From contig NZ_JAGGOI010000029.1 in the NCBI RefSeq assembly GCF_018614585.1, forward strand, positions 62,001-126,000: DNA of 64,000 bases, given 5' to 3'. Source of the DNA: Streptomyces sp. ISL-1 (GTDB taxonomy: Bacteria > Actinomycetota > Actinomycetes > Streptomycetales > Streptomycetaceae). The translations under genes were made by a program, and so were the position numbers. Positions 28,066 through 37,209 of the stretch are shown here, piece by piece. Under the pieces are notes generated by a model. That model saw only the letters and a program-made list of their open reading frames with translations. It was not told where the DNA came from and did not search any database. Every line of letters begins with the position of its first letter. The stretch's first letter is position 1.

Positions 28066-28312
28066 CCCGTACGGGGTGCGGGTCGGTCAGGACCGGCCCG
28101 CGTCTGCGCCTGCGCCGCTCGGCGGCAGCGGCCGTGGGCCGCGGAGGCGGTCCGGGTCCCGGGGGTCCCGCCGTCGGGGAGCGGACGGCGTGGCTTGGGA
28201 GCGCGGTGCCCACCACCCCACCGTTGCCCCTCGACCGGGGGCGTCGGAAAGCCGGGGGGCCGCTCGCCGCACTCGATTCGGCCGGGCGCACGCGACGTGG
28301 CACGATGCGTTC

Positions 28313-29383
28313 ATGTCCTCCGCACTGACCGATCTTTGCCGTTATCCGATCGTGCAGGCCCCCATGGCGGGCGGCGCATCCTGTCCACAACTCGTCGCCG
28401 CCGTCTCCGACGCCGGTGGGCTCGGGTTCCTCGCTGCCGGGTACAAGACCGCGGACGGCATGTACCAAGAGGTCAAACAGGTCCGCGGGCTCACCGGGCG
28501 GCCCTTCGGCGTGAACCTCTTCATGCCGCAGGCCAACACCGCCGACGCCGCGGCCGTCGAGGTCTACCGGCATCAGCTCGCCGGTGAGGCCGCCTGGTAC
28601 GAGACACCGCTCGGCGACCCCGACTCGGGGAGCGACGACGGATACGAGGCCAAGCTCGCCATCCTCCTCGACGATCCGGTTCCGGTTGTCTCCTTCACCT
28701 TCGGCTGTCCGACCCGCGAGGTGCTCGACTCCTTCGCCAAGGCCGGGACCTTCACCGTCGTCACCGTCACCACGCCCGAAGAGGCGCAGGCCGCGCAGCG
28801 GGCAGGCGCGGATGCCGTGTGCGTGCAGGGCATCGAGGCCGGCGGCCACCAGGGCACTCATCGCGACGACCCCGCGGCCGACGGCTCGGGCATCGGGCTG
28901 CTCTCGCTCATCGGGCTGGTCCGCGAGGCCGTGCAGCTGCCGATCATCGCCACGGGCGGCCTGATGCGCGGCGGTCAGGTCGCCGGCGCGCTCGCGGCCG
29001 GCGCGGTGGCGGCGCAGCTCGGGACGGCGTTCATGGTCTGCCCCGAGTCCGGTGCCAACGCGCTGCACAAGCAGGCCATGACCAACCCCCTGTTCGTACG
29101 CACGGAACTCACCCGCGCCTTCACCGGGCGGCCCGCCCGCGGTCTGGTCAACCGCTTCATGCGGGAGCACGGCCGGTACGCCCCCGCCGCCTACCCCCAG
29201 GTCCACCACCTCACGAGCCCTCTGCGCAAGGCCGCCACCAAGGCGGGCGACCCCCAGGGCATGGCGCTCTGGGCCGGGCAGGGCCACAAGATGGCGCGCG
29301 ATCTGCCCGCCGGCCGGCTGGTCGAGGTCCTCGTCGCGGAACTGGACTCCGCGCGCGCCGCGCTGGCCCTGGGCCGTTCCTGA
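28313..29383 (+). CDS. Nitronate monooxygenase
   Basis: This 356-aa FMN-dependent TIM-barrel enzyme of the 2-nitropropane dioxygenase/nitronate monooxygenase family oxidises alkyl nitronates. Recognisable segments are PIVQAPMAGGAS at the N-terminus, GVNLFMPQ, the GIEAGGHQGTH motif (~170-180) with the active-site His, and IIATGGLMRGGQVAGALAAGA, which binds phosphate of FMN. CACGAT lies 6 nt before the ATG, suggesting a leaderless message. The TGA overlaps the ATG of rsmE (TGATG). The 28066-28312 spacer before it contains no gene I can support. Confidence 0.92.
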   Translation: MSSALTDLCRYPIVQAPMAGGASCPQLVAAVSDAGGLGFLAAGYKTADGMYQEVKQVRGLTGRPFGVNLFMPQANTADAAAVEVYRHQLAGEAAWYETPLGDPDSGSDDGYEAKLAILLDDPVPVVSFTFGCPTREVLDSFAKAGTFTVVTVTTPEEAQAAQRAGADAVCVQGIEAGGHQGTHRDDPAADGSGIGLLSLIGLVREAVQLPIIATGGLMRGGQVAGALAAGAVAAQLGTAFMVCPESGANALHKQAMTNPLFVRTELTRAFTGRPARGLVNRFMREHGRYAPAAYPQVHHLTSPLRKAATKAGDPQGMALWAGQGHKMARDLPAGRLVEVLVAELDSARAALALGRS

Positions 29384-30126
29384 TGACCGCGCCCGTATTC
29401 GTCGTCGACTCCCTTGAGGGCGTACGGCCGGGTGCGGTCCTCACCCTGGACGGGCCCGAGGGTCGGCACGCCGTCTCCGTACGCCGACTGCAGTCCGGCG
29501 AGGACATCGTGCTCACGGACGGCCACGGGCGCGGTGCCGCGGGCGTCGTCCTGCGGACCGAGGGCAAGGACCGGCTGATCGTCGAGCCGCTCGAATTCCC
29601 CACGGAGCCCGAGCCGACGCCCCGTATCACCGTCGTCCAGGCCCTGCCCAAGGGTGACCGCGGGGAACTCGCCGTCGAGACCATGACGGAGACCGGCGTG
29701 GACGCGGTCGTGCCGTGGGCGGCCGCGCGCTGCATCACACAGTGGAAGGGCGAGCGGGGCGCCAAGGCGCTCGCCAAGTGGCGGGCCACGGCACGCGAGG
29801 CGGGCAAGCAGTCACGCAGGCTCCGCTTCCCCGAGATCGCGGACGCCGCAACGACCAAGCAGGTTGCGGCACTTCTCGCCAAAGCCGATTTCGCGGCGGT
29901 CCTGCACGAGGAGGGGGCAGAGCCGCTGGCCACGGCGCAACTGCCGGCCGAGGGGTCGATCGTGCTGGTGGTGGGGCCCGAAGGGGGCGTGTCCCTGGAG
30001 GAGTTGACGGCGTTCGCCGACGCGGGTGCGAAGCCGTACCGGCTTGGGCGGAGCGTGCTGCGGACGTCGACGGCGGGTACGGCGGCGACGGCGCTGCTGC
30101 TGGGGCGCACGGGCCGCTGGTCCTGA
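29383..30126 (+). CDS. rsmE: 16S rRNA m3U1498 methyltransferase
   Basis: This 247-aa SPOUT-class enzyme methylates N3 of U1498 in 16S rRNA. The N-terminal PUA-like part has GRHAVSVRRLQSGE. The SPOUT domain carries ALPKGDRGELAVETMTETGV and the SAM-binding trefoil knot VLVVGPEGGVSLEEL with LGRSVLRTSTAGTAA. Its ATG overlaps the upstream stop, so it is coupled to the monooxygenase gene. In most streptomycetes it follows dnaJ more or less directly, as here. Confidence 0.95.
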   Translation: MTAPVFVVDSLEGVRPGAVLTLDGPEGRHAVSVRRLQSGEDIVLTDGHGRGAAGVVLRTEGKDRLIVEPLEFPTEPEPTPRITVVQALPKGDRGELAVETMTETGVDAVVPWAAARCITQWKGERGAKALAKWRATAREAGKQSRRLRFPEIADAATTKQVAALLAKADFAAVLHEEGAEPLATAQLPAEGSIVLVVGPEGGVSLEELTAFADAGAKPYRLGRSVLRTSTAGTAATALLLGRTGRWS

Positions 30127-30375
30127 CGGGGTCGCCTGCGGGTACCCCCATCCCGTAACCGTGGGGGACCCCCAGTACGCCCTCCGGGCGTTGTCCTCAA
30201 ACTCCCCCAGACTTCGTCCGGGTGCTCACGACGGGCTCAAAAGTTCCGCCCATCCGGCCGGAACTCCACGCGCGCCGGGCGAATATCCAGCCTCGTGGGG
30301 TCCCCCACGCCCGCCAGGCGTAGGGCGAGGGTCCGGGGCTCCGCCCCGGTTCGATGCGTGGCGGCAAGTGGTCTA
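30127..30375. repeat. Shuffled palindromic repeat spacer
   Basis: Non-coding. It contains a CAGTACGCCCT block, a CTCCCCCAGACTTCGTCCGGG block and a GGGGCTCCGCCCCGG palindrome. The same modules occur at 36591-36832, 38511-38670, 50375-50636 and 62585-62664 in other orders and orientations. Confidence 0.75.
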
Positions 30376-30409
30376 CCACAGGCGGGGGCGCAGTGGGAGG
30401 CTGCCACTC

Positions 30410-30952
30410 ATGGGGGCCATGAGACGAAGACGCTGCCCGCGCACCCTCACCGCAATCTGCCTTGCCGGGGCCGCAGTTGCAGGTGTCACCGCCTGTGAGC
30501 CGGCGGCCGGCGGGCTGAGCTCCGTCGCCGTCGCCGTCACCACCGACAAGACGACGACCAGTACGCTGGAACGCCTCGGCTTCGATGTGCGCTGGCTCAG
30601 CTGTACGGCGAGGATCGACGAAGGCAAAGCCGGTTCCGCATCGCCCAAATCTCCTTCCCCGTCGGGCGTCGCCACCGTCGACTGCCAGGGCGAGACCGAC
30701 TCGGAGCAGGACATCACGCTCAAGGGCAAGGTGACGGAGGAGCGTTCGGGCAAGTGCGTACGCGGCGACCTGATCGCGAAGGTCGACCGCAAGGTCGTCT
30801 TCCGGGCGACCGTGCTCGGCAACTGCTCCGGCGCGCCCACCCGTTCGCCCACCCGGCCGCCGGGCCACTCGCCGAGCGAGGCCCCGGGTGCCACGGCCAC
30901 CGTCACCGTCACCGTGACCGTCACCGCGACGCCCGATCCGCCACGCAAGTGA
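30410..30952 (+). CDS. Secreted lipoprotein, unknown function
   Basis: This 180-aa protein has a type II signal peptide: Arg-rich n-region (MGAMRRRRCPRTL), hydrophobic core and VTAC lipobox at about residues 27-30. The mature part has three further cysteines (SCTAR, TVDCQG, GNCSG) and ends in a low-complexity Pro/Ser then (TV)n tail. GGGAGG lies 9 nt before ATG 30410. It would be tethered outside the membrane. No known domain. Confidence 0.8.
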   Translation: MGAMRRRRCPRTLTAICLAGAAVAGVTACEPAAGGLSSVAVAVTTDKTTTSTLERLGFDVRWLSCTARIDEGKAGSASPKSPSPSGVATVDCQGETDSEQDITLKGKVTEERSGKCVRGDLIAKVDRKVVFRATVLGNCSGAPTRSPTRPPGHSPSEAPGATATVTVTVTVTATPDPPRK

Positions 30953-30998
30953 TCCCAAAGCCGTGACCGAGCGGCCGCCGCCTGCCTAGGGTGACTGT

Positions 30999-33900
30999 GT
31001 GACGCACCCTGCCTACCTCCGGTATCCGCATGTCCACGGCGAGTTGATCGCCTTCACCGCAGAGGACGACGTCTGGGTCGCCCCGCTCGACGGCGGCCGG
31101 GCGTGGCGCGTCAGCGCCGACAACATCCCGGTGAACCATCCCAGGATCTCGCCCGACGGCACGCGTATCGCCTGGTCGTCGCAGCTGGCCGGCGCGCCCG
31201 AGGTGCATCTCGCGCCCATCGACGGCGGACCCGCGGACCGCCTCACATACTGGGGCAGCGGAAGGACATCCGTCCGCGGCTGGACCCCGGACGGCGAGGT
31301 CCTCGCGATCAGTACGTACGGACAGGCCTCGCTGCGCCGCAGCTGGGCGCGAGCGGTGCCGCTCGACGGCGGACTCGCCACCGTCCTGCCGTACGGGCCC
31401 GTGGGCGACGTGGCGTACGGGCCGCACACCGTTCTGCTCTCCGCCACCATGGGGCGTGAGGCCGCCGCCTGGAAGCGCTACCGGGGCGGTACGGCGGGCA
31501 AGTTGTGGATCGACCGGGCCGACGACGGGGAGTTCGTACGCCTGCATGAGGAGCTCGACGGGAACATCGAGTACCCCCTGTGGGCGGGCGACCGGATCGC
31601 CTTCCTCTCCGACCACGAAGGCGTGGGGGCGGTGTACTCGTCTCTGGCCGACGGGTCCGATCTGCGGCGGCACACCGGAGTTGACGGCTTCTATGCCCGC
31701 CACGCGGCCACCGACGGCAGCCGAGTCGTCTATGCCTCGGCCGGTGAACTGTGGCTCCTCGACGACCTCGACGCCGCCGAGCCCCGTCGGCTCGACATCC
31801 GGCTCGGCGGCCAGCGCACCGATCTTCGGCCCCGCCCCGTCAAGGCCGACCACAACCTGGGCACCGCCACGCCCGACCACACGGGCCGCGGCAGCGCCGT
31901 GGAGATCCGCGGCGGCGTCCACTGGGTCACCCACCGGGAGGGGCCCGCGCGGGCGCTCGCCGTGGAGCCCGGCGTACGGGCGAGGCTGCCCCGGACCTTC
32001 CGGGTCGACGGCGAGGAGCACGTCGTCTGGGTCACCGACGCCGAGGGCGACGACGCCCTCGAATTCGCCCCGGCCACCGGCACGGCGCCCGGCGCGACGC
32101 CGCGCAGGCTCGGCGCGGGACGGCTCGGCCGGGTCCTGGGCCTGGCCGTAGCTCCCGACGGCAGCCGTGCAGCCGTCGCCTCGCACGACGGCCGCGTACT
32201 GCTCGTCGAACGCGAGTCGGGCGAGGTCCGCGAGGTCGACCGCAGCGAGCACGGTGACGCCACCGGCCTCGCCTTCTCGCCGGACTCCGGCTGGCTCGCC
32301 TGGTCGCACCCGGGGCCGGACCCGCTGCGCCAGCTCAAGCTCGCGGGCACCGCCGATCTGTCGGTGTCCGAGGCCACTCCGCTGCGCTTCTGCGACTTCC
32401 AGCCCACCTTCACGCTCGACGGCAAGCACCTCGCGTTCCTCTCCGAGCGCGCCTTCGACCCGGTCTACGACACGCATGTCTTCGACCTCGCCTTCGTCGG
32501 CGGCTGCCGCCCGCACCTGATCACACTCGCGGCGGCGACGCCGTCGCCGTTCGGACCGCAGCGCCACGGGCGGGCCTTCGAGGCGGACAAGGACCAGCGG
32601 CAGCAGGACGGCGAGGACACCGGCGCGCCGGTGACCCGTATCGACCTCGACGGGCTCGCCGACCGGATAGTGCCGTTCCCGGTCGAAGCGGCCCGCTACT
32701 CCACGCTGCGCGCCGCCAAGGACGGGCTGCTGTGGCTGCACCATCCGCTGCGGGGCGTCCTCGGCACGACCCGCGCCACGCCCGACGACCCGGGGCCCAA
32801 GACCACGCTGGAGCGGTACGACCTGGTCCAGCAGCAGATCGAGGAACTCTCCTCGGACGCCACGGGATTCCAGGTCAGCGGCGACGGAAAGCGGGTGCTG
32901 CTGTACACCGACGGCAAGCTCAAGGTGGTGCCGAGCGACCGCAGGGCCTCGCGTGACGAGGACAGCGACACCAACATCACCGTCGACCTCGCGCGCGTAC
33001 GCGCCAGAGTCGACCCGGCCGCCGAGTGGCGGCAGATGTACGACGAGGCCGGCCGGCTCATGCGCGACAACTTCTGGCGCGCGGACCTCGGCGGCGTCGA
33101 CTGGGACGGCGTACTCGACCGCTACCGCCCGGTGCTCGAGCGGGTGGCCACCCACGACGATCTGATGGACCTGCTGTGGGAGGTGCAGGGCGAGCTCGGC
33201 ACCTCGCACGCGTACGTCACACCACGCGGCGGGTACGGGCACAGCTCGACGCGGCAGGGGCTGCTGGGCGCGGACATCTCCCGGGCGGCGGACGGCGCGT
33301 GGCGCATCGACCGCGTCCTGCCGTCCGAGACGTCCGACCCGAAGGCCCACTCGCCCCTCGCCGCGCCGGGCGTCGCGGTGCGCGCGGGCGACGCGATCCT
33401 CGCGGTGGACGGCCGCCCGGTGGACCCCATCGCCGGGCCGGGGCCGCTGCTGGTGGGCGCGGCGGGCAAGCCGGTCGAACTGACCGTCTCCCCGGCGGGC
33501 GGCGGCGATCCGAGGCACGCCGTCGTCGTCCCGCTCGCCGACGAGGAGCCGCTGCGCTACCACGCGTGGGTGTCCGGCCGGCGTTCGTACGTGCACGAGA
33601 AGTCAGGCGGGCGGCTGGGCTATCTGCATGTCCCCGACATGCAGGCGCCGGGCTGGGCGCAGATCCACCGGGACCTGCGGGTGGAGGTGGCGCGCGAGGG
33701 CCTGGTCGTGGACGTACGGGAGAACCGCGGCGGGCATACGTCCCAGCTGGTCGTGGAGAAGCTGGCGCGCCGGATCGTGGGATGGGACCTGCCGCGCGGG
33801 ATGCAGCCCCACAGTTACCCGCAGGACGCGCCGCGCGGCCCGGTCGTCGCGGTGGCGAACGAGTTCTCCGGTTCGGACGGCGACATCGTCAACGCGGCGA

Positions 33901-34196
33901 TCAAGGCGCTGGGCATCGGCCCGGTGGTCGGCACGCGGACCTGGGGCGGCGTGGTGGGCATCGACAGCCGGTACACGCTGGTGGACGGCACGCTGGTGAC
34001 ACAGCCCAAGTACGCGTTCTGGCTGGAGGGTTACGGCTGGGACGTGGAGAACCACGGAGTGGACCCCGACGTGGAGGTGGTGATGTCCCCTCAGGACCAC
34101 GCGGCCGGCCGCGATCCGCAACTGGACGAGGCGGTCCGGATGGCGCTGGCGGTGCTGACGGAGAACCCGGCGAAGTCGCCTCCGGCGCTGCCGTAG
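30999..34196 (+). CDS. Tricorn protease homologue (S41 peptidase)
   Basis: This 1065-aa protein matches tricorn in layout: two beta-propeller regions (~10-320 and ~330-650) built of WD-like blades (RISPDGTRIAWSS, GLAFSPDSGWLAW), a C1 domain (YDEAGRLMRDNFW), a PDZ domain (~745-840) and the S41 catalytic core with NEFSGSDGDIVNAA (nucleophile Ser) and TRTWGGVVG. Tricorn trims peptides from the proteasome, which actinobacteria also possess. GTG 30999 follows TAGGGT by 6 nt, a leaderless arrangement. It is cytosolic, with no signal peptide. Confidence 0.94.
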   Translation: MTHPAYLRYPHVHGELIAFTAEDDVWVAPLDGGRAWRVSADNIPVNHPRISPDGTRIAWSSQLAGAPEVHLAPIDGGPADRLTYWGSGRTSVRGWTPDGEVLAISTYGQASLRRSWARAVPLDGGLATVLPYGPVGDVAYGPHTVLLSATMGREAAAWKRYRGGTAGKLWIDRADDGEFVRLHEELDGNIEYPLWAGDRIAFLSDHEGVGAVYSSLADGSDLRRHTGVDGFYARHAATDGSRVVYASAGELWLLDDLDAAEPRRLDIRLGGQRTDLRPRPVKADHNLGTATPDHTGRGSAVEIRGGVHWVTHREGPARALAVEPGVRARLPRTFRVDGEEHVVWVTDAEGDDALEFAPATGTAPGATPRRLGAGRLGRVLGLAVAPDGSRAAVASHDGRVLLVERESGEVREVDRSEHGDATGLAFSPDSGWLAWSHPGPDPLRQLKLAGTADLSVSEATPLRFCDFQPTFTLDGKHLAFLSERAFDPVYDTHVFDLAFVGGCRPHLITLAAATPSPFGPQRHGRAFEADKDQRQQDGEDTGAPVTRIDLDGLADRIVPFPVEAARYSTLRAAKDGLLWLHHPLRGVLGTTRATPDDPGPKTTLERYDLVQQQIEELSSDATGFQVSGDGKRVLLYTDGKLKVVPSDRRASRDEDSDTNITVDLARVRARVDPAAEWRQMYDEAGRLMRDNFWRADLGGVDWDGVLDRYRPVLERVATHDDLMDLLWEVQGELGTSHAYVTPRGGYGHSSTRQGLLGADISRAADGAWRIDRVLPSETSDPKAHSPLAAPGVAVRAGDAILAVDGRPVDPIAGPGPLLVGAAGKPVELTVSPAGGGDPRHAVVVPLADEEPLRYHAWVSGRRSYVHEKSGGRLGYLHVPDMQAPGWAQIHRDLRVEVAREGLVVDVRENRGGHTSQLVVEKLARRIVGWDLPRGMQPHSYPQDAPRGPVVAVANEFSGSDGDIVNAAIKALGIGPVVGTRTWGGVVGIDSRYTLVDGTLVTQPKYAFWLEGYGWDVENHGVDPDVEVVMSPQDHAAGRDPQLDEAVRMALAVLTENPAKSPPALP

Positions 34197-34284
34197 GGGG
34201 TGCGGGCCCCGGCGCACAGCACCACGATCCCGATCACTCGATACGATGCCGGTTGTACTGGACTCACGCGAGGAGGACCCGGGC

Positions 34285-34644
34285 ATGGCGGGAGAACCGC
34301 AGGCTGACTGCCTGTTCTGCAAGATCGTCGCGGGGGAGGTGCCGGCCACCATCGTGCGGGAGACCGAGACCGTCGTCGCCTTCCGCGACATCAACCCCCA
34401 GGCCCCCACCCACGTCCTGGTCATCCCCAGGGCGCACTACCGGGACGCCGCGGCCCTCGCCGCCGCCGAGCCGCAGCTTGTCGCCGATGTGGTGCGGGAG
34501 GCCGGTGAGGTCGCAGCCGAGGAGAAGGTCCATGGCGCCGGGTACCGGATCGTTTTCAACACCGGCACCGGCGCGGGACAGACCGTCTTCCACGCCCACG
34601 CCCACCTGCTGGGCGGCCGCGGCCTCGCGTGGCCCCCTGGATAG
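34285..34644 (+). CDS. HIT family protein
   Basis: This 119-aa histidine-triad nucleotide-binding protein of the HINT type has CLFCKIVAGEVPA at the N-terminus (a CxxC often binding zinc) and the active-site triad FHAHAHLLGG near the C-terminus. The family hydrolyses purine nucleoside phosphoramidates. GAGGAGG precedes ATG 34285, so it is preferred over ATG 34246. It is the first gene of a likely unit with rnz and the deaminase. Confidence 0.93.
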   Translation: MAGEPQADCLFCKIVAGEVPATIVRETETVVAFRDINPQAPTHVLVIPRAHYRDAAALAAAEPQLVADVVREAGEVAAEEKVHGAGYRIVFNTGTGAGQTVFHAHAHLLGGRGLAWPPG

Positions 34645-34659
34645 CGGAGCCGACTCACC

Positions 34660-35568
34660 TTGTCCGTACGAGAACTCGTCGTGCTCGGGACCGCCAGCCA
34701 GGTCCCGACGCGACACCGCAACCACAACGGCTACCTCCTGCGGTGGGACGGCGAGGGCATCCTCTTCGACCCCGGCGAGGGCACCCAGCGCCAGATGCTG
34801 CGTGCCGGGGTCGCCGCGCACGACATCAACCGGATCTGCGTCACGCATTTCCACGGCGACCACTCGCTCGGCCTCGCCGGGGTGATCCAGCGGATCAACC
34901 TCGACCGGGTCCCGCACGAGGTGTCCGCGCACTATCCGGCCAGTGGGCAGCGCTTCTTCGACCGGCTGCGGTACGCGACGGCCTACCGCGAGACGGTCGA
35001 GCTGATCGCGTCCCCGGTCGCCCGCGACGGCGTCATGGCCGAGTCCGCGTCGTACACCATCGAGGCGCGCAGGCTCTCGCACCCCGTCGAGTCGTACGGC
35101 TACCGCCTCGTCGAGCCGGACGGCCGCCGGATGCTGCCCGAGAAGCTCGCCCCGTACGGCATCAAGGGCCCGGACGTCGGCCGGCTCCAGCGCGAGGGCG
35201 AGGTGGGGGGCGTCCCGCTGCACGCGGTCAGCGAGCTCCGCAGGGGGCAGCGCTTCGCATTCGTCATGGACACCCGCCTCTGCGACGGCGTGCACGCGCT
35301 CGCGGACGGCTGCGACATGCTCGTCATCGAGTCGACCTTCCTCGACGGTGACGAGCATCTCGCCGCGGACCACGGCCACTTGACCGCCGGGCAGGCGGCC
35401 CGGGCGGCCCGTGACGCGGACGTGCGGCACCTGGTCCTGACGCATTTCTCGCAGCGGTACAACGAACCCGAAGAATTTGAGCGGCAGGCGCGCGCGGCCG
35501 GTTTCGAGGGGGAACTGACCGTCGCTCACGACCTGCTTCGCGTCCCTTTCCCCAAACGTCACCCGTAA
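34660..35568 (+). CDS. rnz: Ribonuclease Z
   Basis: This 302-aa metallo-beta-lactamase-fold nuclease removes tRNA 3' trailers. The zinc motif is THFHGDHSLGL (~62-72), with further ligands FVMDTR and LTHFSQRY. The start is TTG at 34660, 15 bp after the HIT stop; no ATG fits. Some Streptomyces genes of this type are annotated simply as MBL hydrolases, but the exosite and HFHGDHSLG pattern fit RNase Z. Confidence 0.9.
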   Translation: MSVRELVVLGTASQVPTRHRNHNGYLLRWDGEGILFDPGEGTQRQMLRAGVAAHDINRICVTHFHGDHSLGLAGVIQRINLDRVPHEVSAHYPASGQRFFDRLRYATAYRETVELIASPVARDGVMAESASYTIEARRLSHPVESYGYRLVEPDGRRMLPEKLAPYGIKGPDVGRLQREGEVGGVPLHAVSELRRGQRFAFVMDTRLCDGVHALADGCDMLVIESTFLDGDEHLAADHGHLTAGQAARAARDADVRHLVLTHFSQRYNEPEEFERQARAAGFEGELTVAHDLLRVPFPKRHP

Positions 35569-35584
35569 CCGAGACGAGAACGCC

Positions 35585-36586
35585 GTGCCCCTCCCCAAAG
35601 CCGAACTGCACCTCCACATCGAAGGCACCCTCGAACCCGAGCTGGCCTTCGCGCTCGCCGCGCGCAACGGCGTCGAGCTGCCGTACAAGGACACCGAAGA
35701 GCTGCGCGCCGCGTACCTCTTCGAGGATCTGCAGTCCTTCCTCGACGTCTACTACAGCCTGATGGCCGTCCTGCGCACCGAGGACGACTTCTTCGAGCTC
35801 ACCGACGCCTATCTGGAGCGCGCCGCGGCCCAGGGTGTACGCCACGCGGAGATCTTCTTCGACCCACAGGCGCACACCTCCCGCCGCGTCCCGCTCGCCA
35901 CGGTGATCGAGGGCCTGGCCCGCGCGCTCGACGGCGGCGAGGAGCGGCACGGCATCTCGACCCGGCTGATCATGTGCTTCCTGCGGGACGAGTCGGCCGA
36001 ATCGGCGATGGAGACGCTTGACGCCGCGAAGCCGTATCTGCACCGGATCGCCGCGGTCGGCCTGGACTCGGCGGAGGTCGGGAACCCGCCGTCGAAGTTC
36101 CGCGAGGTGTACGAGGCGGCTGCCGCGCTCGGCCTGCGCAAGGTGGCCCACGCGGGCGAGGAGGGCCCGCCGGCGTACATCCGCGAGGCCCTGGACATCC
36201 TCGGTGTGGAGCGCATCGACCACGGTCTGCGCTGCATGGAGGACCCGGAGCTGGTCGAACGGCTCGCGCGGGAGCGGGTTGCGCTGACGGTCTGCCCGCT
36301 GTCGAACGTCCGGCTGCGGGTCGTCGACACCCTGGAACAGCACCCACTGGCGCGGATGATGGACGCGGGGCTGCTGTGCACGGTCAACTCGGACGACCCC
36401 GCGTACTTCGGGGGCTATGTGGGGGACACGTTCCACGCGGTGCACGAGGCGCTGGGGCTGGGCGAGGAGAAGCTGCGTGAGCTGGCGCGCAACTCGTTCG
36501 TGGCGTCGTTCCTGGAGGACGACGAGGAGCGGAGGGGGCGGTTGATCGCGGAGGTCGAGGCGTACGAGTTCACCGCGCCGGAGTAG
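35585..36586 (+). CDS. Adenine/adenosine deaminase family protein
   Basis: This 333-aa amidohydrolase has the ADA-family metal sites: HLHIEGTLEPE (~10-20), HAGEEGPPAYI with catalytic Glu (~193), VERIDHGLRC and NSDDPAYFGG. The segment VGLDSAEVGNPPSKF is typical of the adenine deaminase (Aah1-type) subgroup rather than mammalian-type adenosine deaminase, so adenine to hypoxanthine is the likelier reaction. GTG 35585 follows rnz by 16 bp. It probably acts in purine salvage. Confidence 0.88.
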   Translation: MPLPKAELHLHIEGTLEPELAFALAARNGVELPYKDTEELRAAYLFEDLQSFLDVYYSLMAVLRTEDDFFELTDAYLERAAAQGVRHAEIFFDPQAHTSRRVPLATVIEGLARALDGGEERHGISTRLIMCFLRDESAESAMETLDAAKPYLHRIAAVGLDSAEVGNPPSKFREVYEAAAALGLRKVAHAGEEGPPAYIREALDILGVERIDHGLRCMEDPELVERLARERVALTVCPLSNVRLRVVDTLEQHPLARMMDAGLLCTVNSDDPAYFGGYVGDTFHAVHEALGLGEEKLRELARNSFVASFLEDDEERRGRLIAEVEAYEFTAPE

Positions 36587-37006
36587 GCACCGGGGCTCTG
36601 CCCCGGACCCTCCCCCTACGCCCTGGCGGGCGTGGTGGGATCCCCACGCCTCAAACGCCGGCGGGGCTTGAGTACGAGGCTCCGCCCCGGGGCCGGCTTG
36701 TCAATCTCCCCCGGGCTTCGTCCGGGGGACCCCCACGGGGCTTGTTTCGCGGCTCTGCCCCCGGCCTTCCCCCTACGCCCTGGCCGGCGTTGGGGGCCCC
36801 ACGCCTCAAACGCCGGCGGGGCTTGATTTCCCGCGCGTGGCGCCGCCGCGCTCCCGGATCGTGGACGGGTCCGCCTCCAGGGCTGTCCTGTCGGCGTGGG
36901 TGTTGGGCGTGAGGCACCCCAACGCACCCTTCCCGCGGCGGGAGTTCAGCGTCTGGCCGCTCCTCGAGCAGCGCCTTGCCGAGCTCGCCTCTCAACTCCC
37001 CGCCCA
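36587..37006. repeat. Repeat-rich spacer between deaminase and dehydratase genes
   Basis: Two copies of CCCCCTACGCCCTGG-type palindromes (36613 and 36773), each followed by a CCTCAAACGCCGGCGGGGCTTG block, plus GGGGCTCTGCCCCGG and a CCCGGGCTTCGTCCGGG hairpin. They occupy 36591-36832. The remainder is described under the possible ORF at 36837 and the promoter at 37007. Confidence 0.75.
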
Positions 37007-37010
37007 TTGA
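36837..37010 (+). CDS. Possible small ORF or gene remnant, 57 aa
   Basis: From GTG 36837 a frame runs to TGA 37008-37010, ending VWPLLEQRLAELASQLPAH after a WVLGVRHPNAPFPRREF segment. The composition looks coding (amphipathic C-terminal helix), but there is no ribosome site and I recognise no family. It could be the 3' remnant of a deleted gene whose 5' part was replaced by repeats. Confidence 0.3.
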   Translation: MAPPRSRIVDGSASRAVLSAWVLGVRHPNAPFPRREFSVWPLLEQRLAELASQLPAH

Positions 37011-37060
37011 CGCCAATTGTTCGTGTACCTAGTCTCCATTCTCATCCATGTACGTCATCT
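37007..37060 (+). promoter_or_regulatory. Promoter and candidate operator of the dehydratase gene
   Basis: TTGACG (37007-37012), a 17-nt spacer and TAGTCT (37030-37035) match the vegetative consensus well. Downstream, CATGTACGTCATCTATATAG (37047-37066) is unusually AT-rich for this genome and contains the near-palindrome ATGTACGTCAT. It overlaps the predicted transcript start, as expected for a repressor site. Confidence 0.55.
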
Positions 37061-37209
37061 ATATAGGGGGACAGAGGTCAAGGCGGCGGCCAGGCTGCGC
37101 GGAAGGCCGTCGGGCCGGGGCGCGCGCCGTTGGCCGAACCCGGGCGCGTCGACCTCGGGGACCCCGCAACGCTGCCGGCAGACGGACTCGACCTCGTAGG
37201 AGCGGACGC

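Noticed and set aside
30921..33596. 891-aa minus-strand frame opposite the tricorn gene
   Set aside because: No motif, composition typical of antisense reading; the plus strand carries clear tricorn motifs.
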